Below the pieces are notes generated by a model. That model was not told where the DNA came from and searched no databases. It worked only from the letters and a program-made list of their open reading frames with translations. A DNA stretch of 30,767 nt. Source: Nitrosomonas sp. UBA6494 (GTDB lineage Bacteria; Pseudomonadota; Gammaproteobacteria; Burkholderiales; Nitrosomonadaceae). Location: NCBI GenBank assembly GCA_002435335.1, contig DJMI01000091.1, positions 12,515 through 43,281 of the forward strand, read 5' to 3'. The number at the start of each line of letters is the position of its first letter. Positions within the stretch are counted from its first letter, which is position 1. The position numbers and the translations under genes were made by a program. This document shows positions 1 through 6,739 of the stretch, one piece after another.

Positions 1-47
1 CGGTAGCGAAAAATAATCAATCAACATACTGAGACAACTTTTAAGAG

Positions 48-953
48 CTATTTTGCAAACACATCATTGGCAGGAAAAACACCCGTCGACAAATAACGAT
101 CTCCCCGATCACAAACAATGAAGACGATTACAGCGTTTTCTACTTGCGATGATAACTTTAACACCGCCGCCAGTGCACCACCCGATGAAATTCCCGCAAA
201 GATGCCTTCTTCACTAGCCAATCGGCGTGTCATATCCTCCGCCTCGGCTTGAGAGACATAAATCATGTCATCAATACGGTCTGCATCAAAAATTCTCGGC
301 AAATATGCCGGTGACCATTTTCGTATGCCGGGAATTTGTGACCCTTCCTGCGGTTGTACTCCGATAATTCGTATGGGTGTTGATTGCTCTTTAAAGAAAC
401 GCGAGCATCCCATAATAGTACCCGTTGTTCCCATGCTGCTGACGAAGTGTGTGATTTTTCCCCGAGTATCGCGCCAAATTTCCGGTGCAGTCGTTTCATA
501 ATGTGCTCGCGGATTATCCGGATTGGCAAATTGATCCAGGATGATACCTTGTCCATCTTGGCGCATCTTTTCCGCCACATCGCGCGCATACTCCATTCCA
601 CCCGCTTTCGACGTCAGAATAATTTTAGCACCGTATGCCCCCATTGATTGCCGCCTCTCTATACTCAGATTTTCTGGCATTACCAGCACCATTTTGTAGC
701 CCATCATAGCTGCCGCCATTGCTAGTGCGATACCGGTGTTACCGCTCGTCGCCTCAATCAATGTATCGCCAGGTTTTATTTCGCCTCGCTTTTGTGCATG
801 CGATATCATCGACAAAGCAGGACGGTCTTTCACCGAGCCGGCCGGATTATTCCCTTCCAGCTTGGCAAGAATGACATTGCTCGTTGTCCCAGGTAGGTGC
901 TTGAGTTTTACTAGGGGCGTATTACCAACAAAATTTTCAATGGTTTTATACAT
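48..953 (-). CDS. cysM: Cysteine synthase B (O-acetylserine sulfhydrylase)
   Basis: PLP-dependent enzyme that makes L-cysteine from O-acetylserine and sulfide (CysM isozymes also accept thiosulfate) in the cytoplasm. The 301-residue length matches CysM (about 300). Visible fold-type II motifs are NPAGSVKDR with the Schiff-base lysine at K42, SGNTG near residues 69-73 that binds the substrate carboxylate, a GTTGT phosphate-binding loop near 175-179, and GISSGG near 254-259. The ATG at 951-953 begins the conserved N-terminus (TIENFVGNTPLV); the ribosome binding site is weak. It lies 94 bp downstream of the serine-consuming sphingolipid-like operon on the same strand, so read-through is possible but not shown. 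CysK is the alternative name; the NNPAGSVKDRPA context and length favour CysM. Confidence 0.93.
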   Translation of the reverse strand: MYKTIENFVGNTPLVKLKHLPGTTSNVILAKLEGNNPAGSVKDRPALSMISHAQKRGEIKPGDTLIEATSGNTGIALAMAAAMMGYKMVLVMPENLSIERRQSMGAYGAKIILTSKAGGMEYARDVAEKMRQDGQGIILDQFANPDNPRAHYETTAPEIWRDTRGKITHFVSSMGTTGTIMGCSRFFKEQSTPIRIIGVQPQEGSQIPGIRKWSPAYLPRIFDADRIDDMIYVSQAEAEDMTRRLASEEGIFAGISSGGALAAVLKLSSQVENAVIVFIVCDRGDRYLSTGVFPANDVFAK

Positions 954-1047
954 GGAATGAGCTTGCTATTCCTGAATTTGACTAACTTTCGTTGCTGCTG
1001 CATGAAAAAACATGATCAATTCAATTGAAGCTGGATGCGATTGAGCA

Positions 1048-2235
1048 CTAAGAAGTCACTACAGGGTAAAGCTTTGCAAAAGTATCGCCAACATACTTGA
1101 TTTGCTCCGGCGTATGCGCTGCATTGACGCTGCAACGCACCAACGATTTACCTTCCGGTGCCGCAGGCGGCAATATCAAATTCACATAAATATTATGTTC
1201 TAACAAGCTATTCCACATCAACAACGCTTGTTGCGGTGTATCCAGAATTGCCGCAATCACTGGTCCCGGATCTGGACCGAGCTCGTAACCGGTTTCTTGC
1301 AATTGAGCATACAACTGCGTGCAATTGTCCCATAGTTGTTTGCGCAAATGACTGCCCTTTCTGAGCAGCTCCAATGCAGCACGCGTGGATGCAATTGTTG
1401 CTGGCGATGGAGATGCAGTAAAAATATAAGGGTGACTGACATAACGCAACTGATCGAGCTGCGGATGATCGCTTACACAAAAACCGCCGATACTACACAA
1501 ACTCTTGCTAAAAGTGCCTGTTATGAAGTCCACTTCTTTTAGTAAACCCGTTTTTTCCACTAACCCCTGGCCGGTTTCACCGAGCACCCCCAATGAATGC
1601 GCTTCGTCCAGCAGCAAAATACAGCCGTACTGATTTTTGATTCGAACTATCTCGGTCAATGGTGCTTGATCACCCAGCATACTGTAGATACCTTCGGCGA
1701 TTATTAACGTTGTTTCAATTCGACTTCCCAATCGGCGCAAGCGTTTTTCCATATCCGATGGATCGTTGTGCTTGAATCTTATGATATCCGCACCACTGAG
1801 AATGCAGCCGTCATAAATACTCGCATGGGAATCACCGTCAATCAGCACAGTGTCACCTGGTCCTACTAAGCCTGAGATCGTTCCCAAATTGGCTTGATAG
1901 CCGGTCGTAAAAACAATTGCCGAGCTGCACTGATAAAAATCCGCAAACTCGCGTTCCAATGCTCGATGACCAGAATAGCTGCCATTCGCCATCCGAGAGC
2001 CGGTTGTACCGGTTCCTTCTTTATCAATTGCATCATGCGCTGCGCGAATGCATTCCGGTGCAAATGTTAATCCAAGATAGTTGTTGGTACCCAAAAGAAT
2101 TACTCGACGATCGCCGATTCTTGCCTCTGTCGCCGAATAAACTTCCTCTATCGGAACGCCGAACGCGCCAACGCCATTCGGCAACATCGCTTTCCTCGCA
2201 GCCGCGGCTGCATCCAATTTTTCTAATAAATTCAT
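1048..2235 (-). CDS. spt: Alpha-oxoamine synthase, probable serine palmitoyltransferase
   Basis: A 395-residue PLP enzyme of the alpha-oxoamine synthase family, which condenses an amino acid with an acyl thioester and loses CO2. Seen: NGSYSGH near 84-90, GDSHAS with the PLP-stacking histidine at H137, DEAHS with D210 and H213, and GTFSKSLCSIGG with the Schiff-base lysine at K244. The TFSKS form and the spacing of D210/H213 to K244 resemble bacterial serine palmitoyltransferases more than BioF or KBL, which usually have a TFGKA-like motif. Its ATG overlaps the stop of the upstream acyl carrier protein gene by 4 bp (ATGA), so the two are probably translationally coupled. With an acyl-AMP ligase and a reductase-like gene upstream, the inferred reaction is serine plus acyl-ACP to 3-ketosphinganine, the first step of sphingolipid synthesis. 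Family membership is certain; the substrate is inferred. BioF is unlikely because no other biotin genes are nearby. Confidence 0.7.
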   Translation of the reverse strand: MNLLEKLDAAAAARKAMLPNGVGAFGVPIEEVYSATEARIGDRRVILLGTNNYLGLTFAPECIRAAHDAIDKEGTGTTGSRMANGSYSGHRALEREFADFYQCSSAIVFTTGYQANLGTISGLVGPGDTVLIDGDSHASIYDGCILSGADIIRFKHNDPSDMEKRLRRLGSRIETTLIIAEGIYSMLGDQAPLTEIVRIKNQYGCILLLDEAHSLGVLGETGQGLVEKTGLLKEVDFITGTFSKSLCSIGGFCVSDHPQLDQLRYVSHPYIFTASPSPATIASTRAALELLRKGSHLRKQLWDNCTQLYAQLQETGYELGPDPGPVIAAILDTPQQALLMWNSLLEHNIYVNLILPPAAPEGKSLVRCSVNAAHTPEQIKYVGDTFAKLYPVVTS

Positions 2236-2486
2236 TCTGACGTGTATTTTATTTTATGCACCAGATCGGCCAATTGCCGCACCGTTTGCACATCAGCTAA
2301 CGCATTGATTGGAATTGAAACATCAAATGTATCCTCTATTTCCATAATCAAACTCAACAATTTAATTGAATCAATTGAGAGTTGGCTTATCAAGTTTGTT
2401 TCAGCTGTAACTTGAACACCGGTATTGGTCATGCTGCTGAGTCGATCGCAAAGCAATTGCATTATTTCATTATAATTTTCACTCAT
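2232..2486 (-). CDS. Acyl carrier protein, probably dedicated to the adjacent synthase
   Basis: An 84-residue acidic acyl carrier protein. The phosphopantetheine attachment site is S40 in SQLSIDSIKLLSLI, followed by the typical acidic helix MEIEDTFDVSIP. An upstream in-frame extension to 2561 would lie inside the neighbouring epimerase gene, so I chose the ATG at 2484-2486, which leaves a 20-bp gap to that gene and gives a normal ACP length. The 3' end overlaps the start of the oxoamine synthase by 4 bp. The divergent sequence and the lack of fab genes nearby argue against the housekeeping AcpP. In context it probably carries the acyl chain loaded by the AMP ligase to the synthase (inference). 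Confidence 0.88.
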   Translation of the reverse strand: MSENYNEIMQLLCDRLSSMTNTGVQVTAETNLISQLSIDSIKLLSLIMEIEDTFDVSIPINALADVQTVRQLADLVHKIKYTSE

Positions 2487-2506
2487 AAGTCGATTGAGTA
2501 TCAATA

Positions 2507-3427
2507 TTAGGTCGTTAGTGTTTCTGATAAAACATCTCGTAAAAGAATTCGTGGCTGCCACCCGGGAAGAGCGTTCATTATTTTTGTATTATCACATACC
2601 CAGTCAGGATGTTGTAATTCATTCACTTTCCCGGGTGTCAGCATTGCAGAATAGCGAAGTATGCGCGCAAGCCATAGATTGGCAAGCGCAACATTTCTAA
2701 TCAACAAATTCGGAATGCGCACACCTCGTACAGGACGATTCCATAGTAGTTGCGCCAATGCAATCAGGCTCTGATAGCTGTAACCGCCTGAAATGCCGTC
2801 ATCAAGTTCAAAGATCCCTTGAACAGCTTTCTCAGACTCAAGCCAGACTTGAATAGCCGCTACTAAATCGTGCACATGAATCAATCCGAAGCGATTATTT
2901 ATTTTACCCACCACCGGCAGCAAGCCACGATGCATTGCCTGAAAAAGCGGCTTGAGTTCTTTATCGCCTGGTCCATAGACTGCTGTTGGGCGAAAAATCG
3001 TCCACAACAATTTTTCCGATTGTTCTGTTAATACTTGCTCGGATAAATACTTACTTCGTGCATACCAAGATAGTTCGGGTTGGCGTGCAGCTAATGAAGA
3101 AATCAAAAGAAATCGGGGTGCTTGTTGCTGTTCACTAACGGCACGCAAAACATTTTTTGTACCCTCGATATTGGTTTGTGCAAACTCTTGAAATGTATTT
3201 CCCCGTACGGTTGCTGCGCAGTGAATGACATACGGCACACTGTCCACCAGGCGATGCAGCGCACTCAAATTATTTAAATCGCCTACTATCCATTGAATGG
3301 ACTCGTCATCAGAAAAACGGGCGGTTCGCGTTAACGCACGAACCGCCCAATTATCTTGAATCAGTTTTTTTATCAGTACACTGCCAATGAAACCAGTAGC
3401 GCCTGTAATGGCTACTAATTTTGGCAT
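2507..3427 (-). CDS. NAD(P)-dependent epimerase/dehydratase-like reductase, candidate ceramide reductase (CerR-like)
   Basis: A 306-residue extended short-chain dehydrogenase. The N-terminal nucleotide-binding motif is GATGFIG at residues 9-15, and the catalytic pair is Y122 and K126 in WYARSKYLSE, preceded by serines near 110-111 (LLISS). No transmembrane segment is obvious. It starts at an ATG 5 bp downstream of the AMP-ligase stop and ends 20 bp before the acyl carrier protein start, so it is the second gene of a four-gene operon. In the Caulobacter ceramide locus an epimerase-like gene at this position is the proposed reductase of the 3-keto group. That role is inferred from context only; the fold alone would also fit a sugar-nucleotide epimerase or a 3-beta-hydroxysteroid dehydrogenase-like enzyme. 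Confidence 0.75.
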   Translation of the reverse strand: MPKLVAITGATGFIGSVLIKKLIQDNWAVRALTRTARFSDDESIQWIVGDLNNLSALHRLVDSVPYVIHCAATVRGNTFQEFAQTNIEGTKNVLRAVSEQQQAPRFLLISSLAARQPELSWYARSKYLSEQVLTEQSEKLLWTIFRPTAVYGPGDKELKPLFQAMHRGLLPVVGKINNRFGLIHVHDLVAAIQVWLESEKAVQGIFELDDGISGGYSYQSLIALAQLLWNRPVRGVRIPNLLIRNVALANLWLARILRYSAMLTPGKVNELQHPDWVCDNTKIMNALPGWQPRILLRDVLSETLTT

Positions 3428-3432
3428 ACTTT

Positions 3433-5256
3433 TTATCTATCTGATGATTCCACGAACGTTAATTGACCTGTCAAATTTGTTCTTTGAATATAGCCTTGCC
3501 TTGCAGCAAAACGCGACAACTTTCCTGATGAAGTTCTAGGGAGTGTATGCGGCGGCACCAATTCAACCACGCAATTAACACCAAATGCCATATAAACAAG
3601 CTGTTGCAATCGAGTAATCAACGACTGCCGCTCTGTTGCTGCAGTAAGTCTGCATTCAATAACCAGCACTATAGTCGTTGTTCCGTCTTCATCATTGATT
3701 CCAAATGCGGAAGCTTCTCTGGATCTTACTTCCGGTTGTTGTTCGGCTAATTCCTCAATATCTTGAGCACGAATATTTCGACCATTGACAATTATAACGT
3801 CCGTTCTGCGGCCTGTAATAAACAGATCACCTTCGAATAAGAAACCAATATCGCCGGTATCTAACCAATTACCAGGCTTTAGTGCTTTATCAGTTTCTTC
3901 AGGATTATTAAAATATCCTGTCATCACACTATCACCTTGCACCAGGACGCTGCCAACCATCATTTCTGACAATTGATTACCGTCTTCGCCTACTATTTTT
4001 ACGATATGCCCCGGCAATGGGCGTCCGCAATTTACAAACTCATTTTGCTTACGTCCGTCCGCCTGTAATCTTGTCACGACACGTTTATCGATGAGCGTTT
4101 TACTATCTACATGGATGCTCTTACAACCCTTACCAAGTTTCGAGAATGTAACAGCAAGCGTTGATTCGGCGAGTCCATAGCACGGCAAAAAGGCGTTTTC
4201 ATTAAATCCTGCCGATGAAAATTTCTCTGCAAAAATTCGCAATGTTTCTGGACGTATCATTTCTGCTCCGATACCGGCCGCACGCCAGCAACTGAGATCT
4301 AAGTCCTTGAGATCCGTTTCCCGCACTCGCATAGCACAAAGCTTCAGTCCAAAAGGCTGGCTAAAAGCGACCGTGCATCGATTACGACTGATCAAACGTA
4401 GCCATTGTAACGGACGTATCGCAAAATCACGCGTTGCCAAATAATCCACTGAGATTTGTGTAACCATTGGAGCGAGAACCAATCCAACCAATCCCATATC
4501 GTGATAAAAAGGCAACCATGAAGCCGAACGATCTTCAGGTTTAATTTCCAGGCCATTCCGTACAATCCCTTGCAGATTACACATCAAGGCCCTTTCCGTT
4601 ATAACGACACCTCTCGGAGTTTTTGTGCTGCCCGATGTAAATTGCAGATAAGCTGTTTCATCCGGATGATTAGGTTGCAATTCCATATTGCGAGCAGGAA
4701 ATTCACTCAGTTTTCCTGGCGTACCTACCCAACGAATATTTGATACACCTACCGCCGCTTCTTCCAGGAAACCGACGTAATCCAAGTTTGCAACACCAAT
4801 GCTGGCTTGACCACTCTCAAGCATACCTCTGAGCTGCTGAACATAAATGGCATGACTGCCAAGATTAACTGGAATAGGCATTGCAAAAGGCACCAGCCCA
4901 GCATAACGGCAAGCAAAAAACAGCTCAACAAATTCGGGAGAGGTATCGGCAATGATTGCTACGCGACTGCCACGAGGCAAATCAAAGCCAAGCAAGCGCT
5001 GAGCCAAGTCACGTGCATTTTGTTTAAGTAAACGATATGGCAAAACCGCACGCAAATTACCTTTTGCATTATAAAAGTTGTACCCCGTTATACCCTCTGC
5101 CGCATATTCCAAAGCACTCGTTAGCGTATTGAACCCCGCCAACTTTTGAATTAGTGTATTGAGTGTCGGTGTCGGCGTTAATTTCAACTCGCTTGAAGGC
5201 TGAAAATCAAACGCTTGCGTTTGCGGAGCGTTCAACTTGGTTATTGTCGAACTCAA
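3433..5256 (-). CDS. Fatty acyl-AMP ligase / acyl-ACP synthetase
   Basis: A 607-residue adenylate-forming enzyme. Seen in order: QFTSGST (residues 205-211, ATP loop), SWLPFYHDMG (246-255, typical of fatty acyl-AMP ligases), YGLAES (360-365), WLDTGD (464-469), GRRTDVIIVNGRN (482-494), and PRTSSGKLSR with the C-terminal catalytic lysine K579. It activates a fatty acid as acyl-AMP; with an acyl carrier protein gene two genes downstream, transfer to ACP rather than CoA is likely (inference). The start codon is TTG at 5254-5256, supported by a purine-rich GAGGGGAAG ribosome binding site just upstream; the first conserved adenylation segments begin well inside. It is the first gene of the proposed sphingolipid-like operon. 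The exact acyl length and acceptor cannot be read from sequence. Confidence 0.82.
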   Translation of the reverse strand: MSSTITKLNAPQTQAFDFQPSSELKLTPTPTLNTLIQKLAGFNTLTSALEYAAEGITGYNFYNAKGNLRAVLPYRLLKQNARDLAQRLLGFDLPRGSRVAIIADTSPEFVELFFACRYAGLVPFAMPIPVNLGSHAIYVQQLRGMLESGQASIGVANLDYVGFLEEAAVGVSNIRWVGTPGKLSEFPARNMELQPNHPDETAYLQFTSGSTKTPRGVVITERALMCNLQGIVRNGLEIKPEDRSASWLPFYHDMGLVGLVLAPMVTQISVDYLATRDFAIRPLQWLRLISRNRCTVAFSQPFGLKLCAMRVRETDLKDLDLSCWRAAGIGAEMIRPETLRIFAEKFSSAGFNENAFLPCYGLAESTLAVTFSKLGKGCKSIHVDSKTLIDKRVVTRLQADGRKQNEFVNCGRPLPGHIVKIVGEDGNQLSEMMVGSVLVQGDSVMTGYFNNPEETDKALKPGNWLDTGDIGFLFEGDLFITGRRTDVIIVNGRNIRAQDIEELAEQQPEVRSREASAFGINDEDGTTTIVLVIECRLTAATERQSLITRLQQLVYMAFGVNCVVELVPPHTLPRTSSGKLSRFAARQGYIQRTNLTGQLTFVESSDR

Positions 5257-5444
5257 GATCTTCCCCTCGAAGTAATAGTACTTGTCACCTTGCTTCTACG
5301 CGCAAGAATATCTGGCTGAGCGTGCCACCCTGGATTATTAATCGCTAATAAATTATCTTTTGTTGGCTGGAAAATTTTCATTCAAACGCTTACCGCTGAC
5401 ATTGCTTAATAAATATAAGTGTGTCATATTTGACCAAAGCGCAG

Positions 5445-5471
5445 CTTATATAACGCTCTTTTTCCTGTCAA
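5445..5471 (-). promoter_or_regulatory. Candidate sigma-70 promoter for the sphingolipid-like operon
   Basis: On the minus strand TTGACA (5471-5466) matches the -35 consensus exactly and TATAAG (5450-5445) matches five of six -10 bases. The spacer is 15 bp, shorter than the optimal 17, which lowers confidence. Transcription would start near 5438, leaving an untranslated leader of about 180 nt before the TTG start of the acyl-AMP ligase. Confidence 0.4.
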
Positions 5472-5568
5472 GGCGATATTGGATCACTGTTGCACCAAAG
5501 CAACAATTAATTGAAGGTTAATTTTAGTATCAAAAAACTTAAAACCTTTTACATCGAAACAAAATTAC

Positions 5569-5594
5569 AAATACCACTTTTAAATACCACTTTT
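5569..5594. repeat. Exact tandem duplication of a 13-bp unit
   Basis: AAATACCACTTTT occurs twice back to back (5569-5581 and 5582-5594), ending 23 bp before the mnmH start codon. It could be a simple slippage duplication or a paired binding site in the mnmH leader; nothing else in the window repeats it. Confidence 0.9.
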
Positions 5595-5617
5595 GTGATG
5601 GATTAGTTTTATTTGCA

Positions 5618-6724
5618 ATGATCGATCATATTGTTAGCTTGCAGCAATTTGAGAATCTATTTTTAAACAACACTCCTTTCTTAGATGTTCGCTCCGAAGG
5701 AGAGTTTTTAAAAGGAAATCTGCCGAATTCTTTTAATTATCCTATTCTGAATAATCTTGAACGTCACCAAGTTGGTGCTTGTTACAAGCAAAAAGGCAAA
5801 GAATCCGCCATAGAGTTAGGCCATAAATTAGTATGCGGAGAAACAAAGCAAAATAGGGTTCAGCAATGGCGCAATTTGATTGATAAAAATCCTGATATTA
5901 ACTTGTTCTGCTGGCGAGGCGGAATGCGTTCTCGCATAGCGCAGCAATGGTTATCGGAAACAGGAACTCATGTACCCATCATCCAGGGAGGTTACAAAGC
6001 ACTCAGGCGGTATCTCATGCAAACCATTGACAATGCAGCAAGCCAGTTATCTTTAATTCGTATAGGCGGAAGAACCGGTACTGCCAAAACATCATTAATT
6101 AAAGAAATTTCATTAAGCATTGACCTGGAAAAACATGCAGAGCACCGTGGTTCAAGTTTTGGCTCCACCATCAATTCGCAACCAACTCAATCCTACTTTG
6201 AGCATAGCTTTGCGATTGATTTAATACACAGGACAAATTTTACGGCGGACAACAAAATACTGTTCATTGAAGACGAAAGCAGAACTATCGGTAACATCGC
6301 GATTCCGGAAGCATTTTACCAAGTTATGCGGCGCTCGCCATTGGTACTCTTGGAAATGCCGATTGAATTTCGAGTTCAGCGAATTTTGAAAGAATACATT
6401 GTAGATATGCAGGCCGCCTTCGAAGCAAAATATCTTGAGCAAGGTTTCGATCTTTTCAGTGATTACCTGCAGCAAAGCCTGTTTCGAATACATAAGCGTT
6501 TGGGATTAGAGCAATACCGACGTCTAAATGAATTGCAAATCAACGCGCTCAGAATCCAGCGCAGCACTGGTGGCATTGATGATCATCGGACATGGATTTT
6601 GTCTTTATTAACTAATTATTATGACCCTATGTACGACTATCAAATCAAAAAAAACCAACAACCGATTATCTTTCGCGGAAACTATGAAGAAGTTTACGCT
6701 TGGGCAAATAGTTTAACCCAATAA
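5618..6724 (+). CDS. mnmH: tRNA 2-selenouridine synthase (SelU/YbbB)
   Basis: Converts 2-thiouridine to geranyl-thio- and then 2-selenouridine at the wobble position of tRNAs for Lys, Glu and Gln, using selenophosphate. At 368 residues it matches the family (about 365). The N-terminal rhodanese domain has FLDVRSEGEF near 21-30, and the catalytic cysteine is C98 in FCWRGGMRSR. The C-terminal P-loop domain carries GGRTGTAKT (150-158), HRGSSFG (176-182), QPTQSYFE (188-195) and EDESRTIG. The P-loop has Ala156 where a Walker A normally has the Gly before the Lys. The ATG at 5618 begins right at the domain; no good ribosome binding site is visible. It is a single gene that converges on the 14-residue-repeat gene with a 15-bp gap. 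Its selenium donor enzyme SelD is not in the window. Confidence 0.93.
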   Translation: MIDHIVSLQQFENLFLNNTPFLDVRSEGEFLKGNLPNSFNYPILNNLERHQVGACYKQKGKESAIELGHKLVCGETKQNRVQQWRNLIDKNPDINLFCWRGGMRSRIAQQWLSETGTHVPIIQGGYKALRRYLMQTIDNAASQLSLIRIGGRTGTAKTSLIKEISLSIDLEKHAEHRGSSFGSTINSQPTQSYFEHSFAIDLIHRTNFTADNKILFIEDESRTIGNIAIPEAFYQVMRRSPLVLLEMPIEFRVQRILKEYIVDMQAAFEAKYLEQGFDLFSDYLQQSLFRIHKRLGLEQYRRLNELQINALRIQRSTGGIDDHRTWILSLLTNYYDPMYDYQIKKNQQPIIFRGNYEEVYAWANSLTQ

Positions 6725-6739
6725 TTTAATAATCTTTCA

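Larger units (their letters stand above)
5257..5617. other. Divergent intergenic region between the sphingolipid-like operon and mnmH
   Basis: This 361-bp AT-rich stretch has no convincing gene on either strand. It should hold promoters for the minus-strand operon starting at 5256 and for mnmH starting at 5618. It contains a candidate sigma-70 promoter facing the operon, a 6-bp-stem hairpin at 5488-5505 (TGTTGC and GCAACA around ACCAAA), and an exact 13-bp tandem duplication at 5569-5594. I could not find a convincing plus-strand promoter for mnmH. Confidence 0.7.

Noticed and set aside
1048..2235. BioF (8-amino-7-oxononanoate synthase) as the name of the oxoamine synthase
   Set aside because: No biotin genes are nearby, the lysine motif is TFSKS rather than the usual TFGKA-like form, and the ACP, acyl-AMP ligase and reductase context fits lipid synthesis better.
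2487..2561. N-terminal extension of the acyl carrier protein
   Set aside because: It runs into the epimerase gene and would make the ACP 109 residues; the ATG at 2486 gives a typical 84.
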